In this document: positions 45,910-54,206 of the stretch, in pieces
How positions within the stretch are numbered: the first letter of the stretch is position 1
Layout of the letters: each line of letters begins with the position of its first letter
Assembly: GCA_963667005.1 (NCBI GenBank)
Contig: OY762937.1
Span: 496,001 to 560,000, forward strand
Reading direction: 5' to 3'
Source: G963662605 sp963667005
Lineage (GTDB): Bacteria; Bacteroidota; Ignavibacteria; Ignavibacteriales; Ignavibacteriaceae
Length of the DNA: 64,000 nt
Made by a program: the position numbers and the translations under genes
Notes under the pieces: model-generated
The model's input: the letters and a program-made list of their open reading frames with translations, nothing else
What the model was told of the DNA's origin: nothing
Databases searched by the model: none

Positions 45910-46785
45910 TTACAATTTACAACCACAGCTTTTACAAAAAGCCCAGTTGCTTTGTATTTGCTTGCCGCAGCCGGGACAACAATTCTTTTCTTTGGCCTTA
46001 ACAGCAGCCATTAATCTATTGAAATGATCCGAACCACACCACTCAATAATTTCTTTTGTGCGCACGGAAGTAAAGGGATGATCCTGATAGGCAATCGCAA
46101 CAGTCTGCAAAATCTTATCCCACGTTTTTTCCTGCATGGTTTCATATGCTTCAGCTTGTGCTGCATATTCTTTGATATCCACCTGCGCGGTGATGCTCTT
46201 CGGGCCTCCCGAAAGGCGAATCATCGTTTCAACTACCGGGTCAGCGCCGCCGGATATCACTGCCGAAGCCCGGTCGGCAGAAAGCTCGCTGGCGCGGCTC
46301 CAATAGAGCAGCCCGAGTTGAATCGGCATAGAAAGTGAGCCCAGCATACCGAGAGCATCGGCACCCATTTTCAATAAGTTCGCCATCGTGTGATATAAAA
46401 CGTGATGGCAGGCTATATGTCCGCACTCATGCGCAAGGACGGCAAGCAATTCCTCATCGGTGAGATATTCAACTAATCCGGATGTGACCGTAAGAGCGAT
46501 ATGCGTATCGCCGAATGTATACGCGTTAGGCGCGGGATTCATCTCCAAATAAAAATCCGGCTCAACAATTCCAAGTTTTTTGCAAACCGGAGGTAATTTA
46601 TAATATAAATCCGGCAGCTGCTTCGGTGACAATCTGATTTTCGATGCCATGTTGATGCCGTACAGATACTGCTCGTACCCGACTTTTAAAAATGCTTTAA
46701 CCGCAGTACTAAAACCCGGAATGGCTTCCATATTCTTTCTTGCCGTTTCATCTGCCGGATGAATAAAATCTTCCACATTAATCAT
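45910..46785 (-). CDS. M48-family metalloprotease with C-terminal zinc ribbon
   Basis: A 291-residue protease. HECGH (in LLAVLAHECGHIACHHVLYH) is the zinc motif of M48, and SELSADRASAV supplies the third ligand. There is no signal peptide; one or two hydrophobic stretches (LGMLGSLSMPIQLGLLYWS) follow the motif. The C-terminus CPGCGKQIQSNWAFCKSCGC is a zinc ribbon like that of the next gene. Located 81 bases downstream of a TIR-domain gene on the same strand, so it is probably expressed with the TIR cluster. A membrane-associated protease acting on the cytoplasmic side is inferred. Confidence 0.87.
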   Translation of the reverse strand: MINVEDFIHPADETARKNMEAIPGFSTAVKAFLKVGYEQYLYGINMASKIRLSPKQLPDLYYKLPPVCKKLGIVEPDFYLEMNPAPNAYTFGDTHIALTVTSGLVEYLTDEELLAVLAHECGHIACHHVLYHTMANLLKMGADALGMLGSLSMPIQLGLLYWSRASELSADRASAVISGGADPVVETMIRLSGGPKSITAQVDIKEYAAQAEAYETMQEKTWDKILQTVAIAYQDHPFTSVRTKEIIEWCGSDHFNRLMAAVKAKEKNCCPGCGKQIQSNWAFCKSCGCKL

Positions 46786-46866
46786 ATCGAATTTTCTCTT
46801 ACGCTATTTATTTTTATAAAACTACTATTGTAATGTAAATGCAATCAGAAAAATCGTACTTACCGT

Positions 46867-48816
46867 CTATTCGCACAAATTCACGAAGCCGACTAACACT
46901 TTTGAGGCCTGGACTTGTTCATTCACAATATTTATTTTTCCTCCTGAGGCAAAGCGGATGACTTTTTGCACATTCGGAGCCGGATCGCTGTTCAGCTTGA
47001 AATACTCGTCAACATTCGTTATACTCTTTCCCTTTTTTTCAACTACGATATCCCCAACTTTAAAAAACGGATGTATTTCATTGTCCTTTGTTGTCATCAT
47101 AAGCACACCGTGCGGCTGCAATTTGCCCGAAAACACGGCATTATAAAACTGCTTTGCGGCAGATACATACTGCCCGGCATTTTTATCACGTTCTTTATTA
47201 TACACAAGATATTTATCAAGGAGCAATTGAACATCATGGAGTATTTCGGCTGATGGTACGGCCAACTTTAACGGCGTTACAAGTCCGGCATTTTTTCCAG
47301 CCTCTTTTTTCAGCCGTTCATATTCTTGTTCATTCTTCTTTTCGTTTTCTATAGCCTTAATACCATATTTAGCTAAAAGCACCACCTTCCCCCACATCAA
47401 ATCCGGATTTTCGTTTTTATCAAAATCGGTTTTCTTTTTAAGTCTGGCGTATGTTTCCCGTACCTGTTTCTGTAAGTCGGAAAGTTCATTCTTTTTCATA
47501 TCAACCAATTCGGCTTTTTTTGTCACGACATTCATTTTATCGCTGATTTTCTTTGTCATGTCTGCCTGCTGTTGAGCAATCATCGCCTTTTTCGCATCTA
47601 AATCGGACTGCATTTTATCAACAAGCTTATTTTCGTCACCGACCAGAGAAGAATATTGATTGAGTAATTCATTGCACTTCTGCTGCGACTGATCTTCCAG
47701 TGCACGAAGTTCTTCCTGTGATCTTTGCAACCCCACATCGGGGAAATTCCCCAATGACGGTTTAATCTTTAAAAACGTTTGCTGAACACTTGGAGGCATG
47801 GCAATAATGAGTTCAATAAAACTGTATATCTCTCCGACTATCATCTCTTTGCTAAGCTCGGTCTTTATTCGTATCGCTTCATCTAATTTTGTCAGCCAAC
47901 CCGATTCCGGTGTTGTAGCCCACCGCTTAACCGTTGCGATATATTCTTTTGGTGTTTCCGTTTGATCCATTGAAAAAAAGACTTTAATATCTTCCGTCTT
48001 AAAGCCATTTTTTAACAGAACATCTTCATGCCAGGAAACCGTCTTCATCCGTTGTTCGGTGTCGTCTATTTGCTTCACCCTGAAATCGAGATAGTTGACG
48101 AAGTCTTTTTTGATTTTGTCTTTTCCGCCCGAAGGGGAGGCGGCAAGTTTTGCCCGGAAATCAATCCACTCCCGGTACACATCGTTCATCTCACTGATAT
48201 ATCCGTTCACCTTCACAAACTCCAGCCCCATGAACGATACGACCTCGGTGCAAGCCTGTTCATATTGGCGAAAATCATCGGCCTTTTTTTGATGATTTGT
48301 CCAGGAAAAATACGATAGCACAGTTGCCACAAGAAACGTGGGGATCAACGAATACGTCAACTGCTTTTTCAACCGGGGCAAATTAAAATTCTTTTTGCTA
48401 TGTAATAGCGATTGTAATTTTTTCATAAACGCATCGAGCAATGCTGGCGAGGCCTCAATGCCCTGATACTGGCTTAACTCTCTTATGTCTTCGGGTAGAT
48501 TACCAGAAAATTCAAAATTCCGCAGCATGACCGGAATAATGTTTTTTTTAAGCTTAAGAGCGTGGGCAATTTCAAGCCGAAGCCAGTCATCCTCACTAAC
48601 GCACCTATCCAACGCATCCTTTCCAAGAACAACAATGAAATCAATGCATTCTTCAATACGCTGATACAACTGCTCGTTGAATTTTCCGGAGCGCAGAGTT
48701 TCATAATCCATAAAGACCCGATAGCCTGCCCGGGTCAACCGGTCAAAAACCAGATTGGCAGTATCAAGCCCACCCTCACGGCGATAGCTGATAAAAATGT
48801 CATATTTGTTTTCCAT
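46867..48816 (-). CDS. TIR domain - membrane helix - coiled coil - PDZ-like protein
   Basis: A 649-residue protein. Residues 1-140 are a TIR domain: YDIFISYRREGG (box 1), FMDYETLRSG (box 2), and EDDWLRLEIAHAL, with the catalytic-type Glu82 after Trp78. TIR domains with this residue cleave NAD+. Residues about 153-172 (TYSLIPTFLVATVLSYFSW) are a membrane helix. Residues about 370-480 are rich in heptad-like Lys/Glu/Gln (for example DLDAKKAMIAQQQADMTKKI), a coiled coil. Residues about 570-649 contain FKVGDIVVEKKGKSITNVDE, a PDZ-like end that may bind a C-terminal peptide. With the TIR cytosolic, the coiled coil and PDZ-like part would be outside the membrane, an uncommon design. Confidence 0.85.
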   Translation of the reverse strand: MENKYDIFISYRREGGLDTANLVFDRLTRAGYRVFMDYETLRSGKFNEQLYQRIEECIDFIVVLGKDALDRCVSEDDWLRLEIAHALKLKKNIIPVMLRNFEFSGNLPEDIRELSQYQGIEASPALLDAFMKKLQSLLHSKKNFNLPRLKKQLTYSLIPTFLVATVLSYFSWTNHQKKADDFRQYEQACTEVVSFMGLEFVKVNGYISEMNDVYREWIDFRAKLAASPSGGKDKIKKDFVNYLDFRVKQIDDTEQRMKTVSWHEDVLLKNGFKTEDIKVFFSMDQTETPKEYIATVKRWATTPESGWLTKLDEAIRIKTELSKEMIVGEIYSFIELIIAMPPSVQQTFLKIKPSLGNFPDVGLQRSQEELRALEDQSQQKCNELLNQYSSLVGDENKLVDKMQSDLDAKKAMIAQQQADMTKKISDKMNVVTKKAELVDMKKNELSDLQKQVRETYARLKKKTDFDKNENPDLMWGKVVLLAKYGIKAIENEKKNEQEYERLKKEAGKNAGLVTPLKLAVPSAEILHDVQLLLDKYLVYNKERDKNAGQYVSAAKQFYNAVFSGKLQPHGVLMMTTKDNEIHPFFKVGDIVVEKKGKSITNVDEYFKLNSDPAPNVQKVIRFASGGKINIVNEQVQASKVLVGFVNLCE

Positions 48817-48828
48817 GTTTCATACCAC

Positions 48829-48930
48829 CTATTTTCTTAATAACTCTTTAATTCTCTCAATATCCGGATTTACAATTCCTGCTTTAGCGAAGTATTCAAA
48901 ATCTTCAAGGCAGCCTTGAGCAAAGGCACC
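48829..48930 (-). pseudogene. Decayed gene remnant, C-terminal piece
   Basis: Between two stops the minus strand encodes 33 residues beginning GAFAQGCLEDFEYFAKAGI and ending IERIKELLRK, with no start codon. The composition is that of a real protein C-terminus. It lies in the gap between the two TIR genes and continues, across a frameshift and stops, the remnant at 48950-49096. Confidence 0.5.
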
Positions 48931-48949
48931 TTAATTAAACTATTAGATC

Positions 48950-49096
48950 TTAGACCACCGCATCAGCATAATTTCCATCGATTTCCCAGTGTCCGCTTTT
49001 AATAGCGGATAGACACTGCGAGACCCTAAATTCTCTGCCGTCAAACCCGACACCAACATTCCTTTTACGATTGAGTTCTGAATTCAGAGCCTTTGG
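48950..49096 (-). pseudogene. Decayed gene remnant, upstream piece
   Basis: A stop-to-stop segment of 48 residues without start (contains VGFDGREFRVSQCLSAIKSG followed by HWEIDGNYADAVV) reads like folded protein. Together with 48829-48930 it indicates a gene, about 85 residues of which survive, lost between the two TIR genes. I do not recognise the family. The sequence here was otherwise unassigned. Confidence 0.45.
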
Positions 49097-49148
49097 TTAT
49101 TTTAATAATCTATTTGCGTTTTATAATCCCTCTCATCAAATTTCGCCA

Positions 49149-51140
49149 TCACTTGGCACAACCGTCGTATGGATAACATGGCTTACCATCTGCACCATAA
49201 TACGAGGATTCAATCTCTCTACAACGATCATCATATTTTCCTACCCACTTAGCATAGCCATCAACGCTATTACATGGCTGTCCCTCCGTTCCATAATAGG
49301 AGCATTCTATAACCATGCCTCGATGATCATATTTCTCTTTCCACTTGGCATAACCTTCTGCAAGATAACACGGCTTGCCATCAACTCCATAATAGGAGCA
49401 TTCTATAACATTACCGTAATCATCATGCTTTATAATACACTTGGCATAGCCATCTTCAAAATTACATAGCTGCCCCCTCGTCCCATAATAAGAGCATTCT
49501 ATCTCATTACCACGGGCATCATATTTAGCCACCCATTTAGCAAAACCTTCTGAACCGTAACATGGTTTACCATCTACCCCATAATAGGAGCATTCTAAAA
49601 CATCTCCGCGGTCATCATATTTAGCTATAAACTTTGCCCATCCATCTCTCATGACACAAAACTTGCCGTCTTTTCCATAATAGGAGTATTCAATAACATT
49701 ACCACGATCATCATATTTCAATACCGACCTAGTCAAAGTGCTTTCCCCAAAACGAGCATAATAATTTGCATCGTATTCTTTCTCTTCGCATATATTCCCA
49801 TTTTCATCTGCACTATCAACACAACAACTCCACATTAGCACATTATCCGCGAGTCTCCCACATTCATCACGATATTCCACTCTACAGATATTGCCGTAAC
49901 GGTCATACTGATATGTACGACTCAAAATTCCGTTTCTGTCGGGCGCAGGAGTGCCATTGGGACCAATATATTTCAACTCCACGATACGTCTTAAGCTATC
50001 TAATGTATAAAGAAATCCACAAATTCCACTAACATCGTATGCAGGCATGTCGTCATCATTTCTTTTAAAATCCACTCTAGTTATATAACCATCTGCATCT
50101 CTCAAAACAGCGTAGCGGCTCACTATCGATTTAAAAGCTATAGAGCCAGAAGCAAACATCGGACTAGTGATTGACGTTGCATCATCTGAGATAGTCTCCT
50201 TACTTCTATATATAGATTTAAAATCAACCCTGTCATATCTGGTGCCGCTATAAAGCTTGCCGACCACCAGTCGGCCCATTTTATTCTTATATGTTGATTC
50301 CGTCAAGCGACCGTCAACATAGGTGAACTCCTGAATCGACGGCCTATCCATCATTTCAGTATCGTCTACATCAAGTGGGATGCCTACAGAATTAGCATAA
50401 ACTACCCTTATTAATATTCCTTTTTTATATTCAAAGCGATAGTGATGATTGCGTTTTTTGACCTGATCTGAAGTAAGTTCTATTCGCCCTTCCGGCAATC
50501 CGTACCGGTCAACATAATCAGCGTAATAACGATATATAGTCCTATTATTATTCCATAGTATTCCCGTCAAGCATAATACTGTAAAACCAGCCATGGCAAG
50601 CACTGCCAACTGCTTCTTCAAGCGCCTGCGATGGCGGTCCCAAAGCATATTATATTTCAAGTCCAGAATTCTTGCGGCGACCTTAACAAAAGCCTTTTGC
50701 CTGCCAAGTTCAGGCACGCTAACCCCAAGAATCTCATCTCCCATTTCTTTAAGCACCGGATGAAAGCATTCGCTATTTTGCTCAATGTTGTTATGTTTTC
50801 CCCTTACAATAATCGGAATAATTTGCTCCGTGCGACCCTGCTCAACAAACGCTTTTATCTCCTTTCCGACCCATGAAGATTTAGCTGATTCGGGCGAACA
50901 AATCACAATTAAATACTTGGAATTAAACAGTTCACTCTTTAAGTTCTGCTCCAACTTACCAGCACCCAAATCGGTTTTATCACGAAACACGGGCCTGATA
51001 TTTTTCGGCAAATGCGGCTGTGCCTTGCGAATGACTGATGGCAATCGGTAATTTTCCAGTTTTTTCTGTAGCCATTTTGCCCACTTTTCATCACTATGAT
51101 GATAGCTAATGAAGGCATAGTACTGATATTTTTGTTCCAT
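49149..51140 (-). CDS. TIR domain - membrane helix - 32-residue repeat protein
   Basis: A 663-residue protein; ATG at 51140 with GAGG 8 bases upstream. Residues 1-160 are TIR: YYAFISYHHSDEKWAKWLQK, then CSPESAKSSWVGKEIKAFVE with Glu94 in the catalytic position after Trp90. A membrane helix is at about 178-196 (AVLAMAGFTVLCLTGILWN). Residues 472-663 are six tandem 32-residue repeats of the type K-YD-RGN-IECSYYG-DGKPC-...-GYAKW, preceded by weaker copies. The repeats are Tyr/Cys/Gly-rich and would be on the outer side of the membrane. The frame ends at TGA exactly after repeat 6; one base later the next frame continues with repeat-like residues (see findings). Confidence 0.85.
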   Translation of the reverse strand: MEQKYQYYAFISYHHSDEKWAKWLQKKLENYRLPSVIRKAQPHLPKNIRPVFRDKTDLGAGKLEQNLKSELFNSKYLIVICSPESAKSSWVGKEIKAFVEQGRTEQIIPIIVRGKHNNIEQNSECFHPVLKEMGDEILGVSVPELGRQKAFVKVAARILDLKYNMLWDRHRRRLKKQLAVLAMAGFTVLCLTGILWNNNRTIYRYYADYVDRYGLPEGRIELTSDQVKKRNHHYRFEYKKGILIRVVYANSVGIPLDVDDTEMMDRPSIQEFTYVDGRLTESTYKNKMGRLVVGKLYSGTRYDRVDFKSIYRSKETISDDATSITSPMFASGSIAFKSIVSRYAVLRDADGYITRVDFKRNDDDMPAYDVSGICGFLYTLDSLRRIVELKYIGPNGTPAPDRNGILSRTYQYDRYGNICRVEYRDECGRLADNVLMWSCCVDSADENGNICEEKEYDANYYARFGESTLTRSVLKYDDRGNVIEYSYYGKDGKFCVMRDGWAKFIAKYDDRGDVLECSYYGVDGKPCYGSEGFAKWVAKYDARGNEIECSYYGTRGQLCNFEDGYAKCIIKHDDYGNVIECSYYGVDGKPCYLAEGYAKWKEKYDHRGMVIECSYYGTEGQPCNSVDGYAKWVGKYDDRCREIESSYYGADGKPCYPYDGCAK

Positions 51141-51346
51141 ATTTCGCCCTCGAATATTTAAGTCACTTTAATCATAAAACAACAATAAGCTCAAAACGCC
51201 GCAGCAATGCAGTGCATTGTGCGAATCATCTTCCGACATCAAAAAGATTTAGCTACAACTATAGACATGGGCTCTTACACAATCAGAGTACAGCAAAATA
51301 TTATACAACAACTCAAACAGCTTTTCATATAGTATTCAACACAATT

Positions 51347-51376
51347 GCCTAATGTCTGTTTCGCATGACATTAGGC
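51347..51376. terminator. Hairpin downstream of the RyR-channel gene
   Basis: gcctaatgtc (51347-51356) and gacattaggc (51367-51376) are a perfect 10-bp stem with a 10-base loop, 31 bases after the stop of the minus-strand gene at 51407. There is no U-tract, so it may be a transcript end or an operator-like site. Confidence 0.4.
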
Positions 51377-51406
51377 AGGAATAACGGACTCGCTACAAGG
51401 TTGCCG

Positions 51407-53314
51407 CTATTCAATATCCAACTTACAATATTCGCGCAACAATCCGGGAATCGCTTTCACAGCGTTGTAATCATAACCCTGCATCACTTCGCTCAGTTGC
51501 TCGAACGGCACCAGACAATCTGAAATTTTATTTTCCTTTTTCGCTTCGGAGCCATACGTCCACCCGTTCATAAAGCGTTCGGCGCACCAGCGGTCATGCT
51601 CCATCCGGGCAAGTTCGCGGGTTTCGGGACTGTTCTTTTCGTCTTCAATGATAAACAGCGGCTTGCTATTATCCGCCGGAACAACCCGTTTATTAATTCG
51701 GGCAAGTTTTATCAGAAAAGAATCCGCCTGATAGCGGTTAGACCACTTGAAATTTTCCGGTAGAGCATTCCATTCGAAAAAGTTCGGCAATTGTGGATTG
51801 TATTTACCGTTCAGTTTAGCCTGTTCAATATACTCTTCGTGGATGCCTCGCGCGAGTTCTTCGCGTATTTTCAATAATCCACTATGCTCTTTGCGCCACC
51901 CGAAAAATCTTCCGTTTCTAAATTCGGATTGCCACGTGTGCTCATCGGCACCAAGCAGATGGAAAAATCCTTTCCCGGATTGCTGATAAATAAATACCGG
52001 CACCGCACTTTTTATTATTGCCGGAGGCAGAAGTGCGGCAGTTGAAAACGCCGTATCGGGATCGCTAAAGCAGCTGAACAAAACCATGCGGCAATGAGCA
52101 TCCGCCTGCCATTGCGAAAGCAGGTCTCTTGTCCCGGCATCGTTAATATCCGATTCAATAAATTCGACCCGGCAATCATAAATATTTCTGTATTCCGGAA
52201 ACTCCGCGGTAAACCGGTTTATATTTTTTTTCATATTGGGGTCAATGACCGCTATCTGCGTCGGCTGTCCGGTATTAAAGTGCGCCATTTCCAGCGTATG
52301 TTCGAGCAGCGCGTAACCCATTTCCGTAAATCCAAGTATCACAACACGGACGTGCGTGTTTTCTTTCAGCTCACTGATAAGTTTCGGCAAGGGTGCCGTT
52401 ATTTTGGCATTCTTTTGAGGTTCAAACCACGCCGCCGGGGCATCCGATAAAAGGTCAATGCTTCCCCATAGCTGCCGCGCCCACCCCTGATAAATATTAA
52501 ACGGATGCAGGAACATTGTATCGGTTACATTCTTTGAGAAGGAAAATTTCTTCAGCAGATTAAGCGATGTTGTTTCCGGCAGGTTAATGTAGCAATTGAT
52601 GTGCTTGTCTTTCTCCAGCAGACGTGCAAGGTCGTAAGCAATTTCAATGTTTTCATTATTTACTCCCTGATAAATATCATCTCCGATGATATAAATCTCT
52701 TTGACCAGATTCAGTGCAAGCTGCTTGTATTCTTCAAGAACAAAATCACCAAAAAGAACATAGATATTTTTCATGAGTTCTTCCTGAAGATTGCTTTCGA
52801 GTACCTCAGTCACAATCTCTGCATTTTTTTTCGTAAGCACGACAATTTGAGGATGTTTTTTGCCCTTCTTTCCTGGCGCGAGCAGGTTTTGCACCAAAGA
52901 AACGATTACTTCGTCTGCTCCGATAATTACATAATGATTTTCAAAATTATAGCGTGCTAATCCCCGCTTAATAATTTCCCTGCGCTCCCGGATTGCATGC
53001 ACAATAAGGCCGATGAAGGCACCTTCAAAAAAGATCATGCCGAATACTGTAATAATAACGGCAAGCCATTTAGGCGCATGCTCGGGGGAATCGATAATCA
53101 GATGACCGGGGTAAGTAAAATGAATGTAGACCCACCAAAAAACATTGGTAAATGTTTTTCCTCCCTCTTCGAACACACCGGCATTTTCCACCTTCGATGC
53201 TATCCACCAAAAGAATCCTAACAAAACAAGGACAAGCACTAAAAAGACCTGTATTTGTTTGAAAAACTTACCGGAAATTAATTTGTCAATTTTTTTTATA
53301 GATGGCAGACGCAT
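51407..53314 (-). CDS. Two-RCK ion channel-like protein with C-terminal RyR domain
   Basis: A 635-residue protein. Two membrane helices (residues about 21-39 and 83-107) flank a pore-loop-like segment (FWWVYIHFTYPGHL). Residues about 120-290 and 320-470 look like two TrkA/RCK nucleotide-binding domains (NHYVIIGADEVIVSLVQNLL; VRVVILGFTEMGYALLEHTL), as in CASTOR/POLLUX-type channels. Residues 569-635 are a RyR (ryanodine receptor) domain: MEHDRWCAERFMNGWTYG, DCLVPFEQLS, VKAIPGLL. The RyR domain in eukaryotes occurs in the calcium channel linked to cADP-ribose. It is divergent from the SLOG gene and adjacent to the TIR genes, so a ligand-gated membrane effector is inferred. Confidence 0.85.
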   Translation of the reverse strand: MRLPSIKKIDKLISGKFFKQIQVFLVLVLVLLGFFWWIASKVENAGVFEEGGKTFTNVFWWVYIHFTYPGHLIIDSPEHAPKWLAVIITVFGMIFFEGAFIGLIVHAIRERREIIKRGLARYNFENHYVIIGADEVIVSLVQNLLAPGKKGKKHPQIVVLTKKNAEIVTEVLESNLQEELMKNIYVLFGDFVLEEYKQLALNLVKEIYIIGDDIYQGVNNENIEIAYDLARLLEKDKHINCYINLPETTSLNLLKKFSFSKNVTDTMFLHPFNIYQGWARQLWGSIDLLSDAPAAWFEPQKNAKITAPLPKLISELKENTHVRVVILGFTEMGYALLEHTLEMAHFNTGQPTQIAVIDPNMKKNINRFTAEFPEYRNIYDCRVEFIESDINDAGTRDLLSQWQADAHCRMVLFSCFSDPDTAFSTAALLPPAIIKSAVPVFIYQQSGKGFFHLLGADEHTWQSEFRNGRFFGWRKEHSGLLKIREELARGIHEEYIEQAKLNGKYNPQLPNFFEWNALPENFKWSNRYQADSFLIKLARINKRVVPADNSKPLFIIEDEKNSPETRELARMEHDRWCAERFMNGWTYGSEAKKENKISDCLVPFEQLSEVMQGYDYNAVKAIPGLLREYCKLDIE

Positions 53315-53578
53315 AGTAAAACAACCTCAAACTAACATTTGCTCCAAGCAGACTCTGGGAAAACCTACTCGGTATAATTATATGTATAATATCCCTAATC
53401 ATTGGCAAATTATAATTTTTTACTAAAAGCCGCAACCTTTAACTACTTTAAATTTCTTGAATATTCAGTCGCTTTTTTTCAGTAAAGATGAACTGTAAAT
53501 TATATATCATAGATTGCAAATGCGCCGATAATCTGTTTAAATTGCTACAAAGAATTTGCATACATCTGAGGGAGACAT

Positions 53579-54190
53579 ATTACTTCGGAATTTTTAAACA
53601 CAAACTGCATTTTTATCGGCATTACAGGACACCGGAAGTTACTTCCGAAACGGATTCCTGCTATTACAGGGAGTCTGGATATTTGTTTGCATACAGTAAA
53701 AAAGATAACCGGCGCGATGAAAAATACCCCGTCGTTCTGTATGATTTCCATGCTGGCTGAAGGAGCCGACAGGCTGGCAGCATTAAGTGCACTCAAAAAT
53801 GGCGGACGATTGCTGAGCGTTTTGCCTTTTCCACACGATGTCTATATCAATGATTTTAATTCGGCTTTATCAAAAAGCGAGTTTGAAAATCTCCTCAAAC
53901 AATCATCCGGCATTCAGGAATTAATACCCGTTTACCAAAGCAAATCTATGAGCTATTACCAAGCAGGAAAAGTGATGCTGGAAAAATCTACCGTTCTTTT
54001 TGCTGTTTGGGATGGCAAGGAAACATTGAGAACCGGCGGCACTTCATCAATCGTTGCACTTGCAAAGAAACTGAATAAGCCGGTCATTCATATCAATCCG
54101 GAACATCCGGAACGGATAGCGTTGTTGCATAACAACGCGGCAACAAATGATTGGGATACTGCTCTTTCTTCTATTTTACGAATTGTATAA
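53579..54190 (+). CDS. SLOG-domain protein with apparent ATT start
   Basis: The frame open from 53570 encodes a 203-residue protein. It begins, after the stop at 53567-53569, with ATT ACT TCG and includes CIFIGITGHRKLLPKRIPAI, then SMLAEGADRLAALSALKNGG, LPFPHDVYINDF, SYYQAGKVMLEKSTVLFAVW and TGGTSSIVALAKKLNKPVI, the full SLOG pattern (GHR, GADR, YxxDF, WDG, GGT). SLOG domains bind nucleotide-derived ligands. A TTG at 53687 would omit the GHR part, so it is not the natural N-terminus. No ATG, GTG or TTG occurs in frame earlier; ATT at 53579 has GAGG 7 bases upstream. It is divergent from the RyR channel gene. Confidence 0.75.
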   Translation: MTSEFLNTNCIFIGITGHRKLLPKRIPAITGSLDICLHTVKKITGAMKNTPSFCMISMLAEGADRLAALSALKNGGRLLSVLPFPHDVYINDFNSALSKSEFENLLKQSSGIQELIPVYQSKSMSYYQAGKVMLEKSTVLFAVWDGKETLRTGGTSSIVALAKKLNKPVIHINPEHPERIALLHNNAATNDWDTALSSILRIV

Positions 54191-54206
54191 TCTATAAGCG
54201 CCAGCT

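Larger units (their letters stand above)
48817..49148. other. Intergenic stretch between TIR genes
   Basis: No intact gene. It holds the two remnant pieces described above and, at 49102-49148, the +1-frame continuation of the TIR-repeat protein. Confidence 0.5.

Noticed and set aside
49071..49469. 132-residue frame on the plus strand across the TIR repeats
   Set aside because: It is the antisense of the 32-residue repeats; repetition gives it a false regularity.
53488..53760. Open frame of 90 residues at the start of the SLOG gene
   Set aside because: It overlaps the SLOG frame, has no family features, and the other frame carries the conserved GHR and IPAI segment.
53687..54190. TTG at 53687 as the start of the SLOG gene
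   Set aside because: It would lose the conserved first strand with GHR; the frame is open to 53570.
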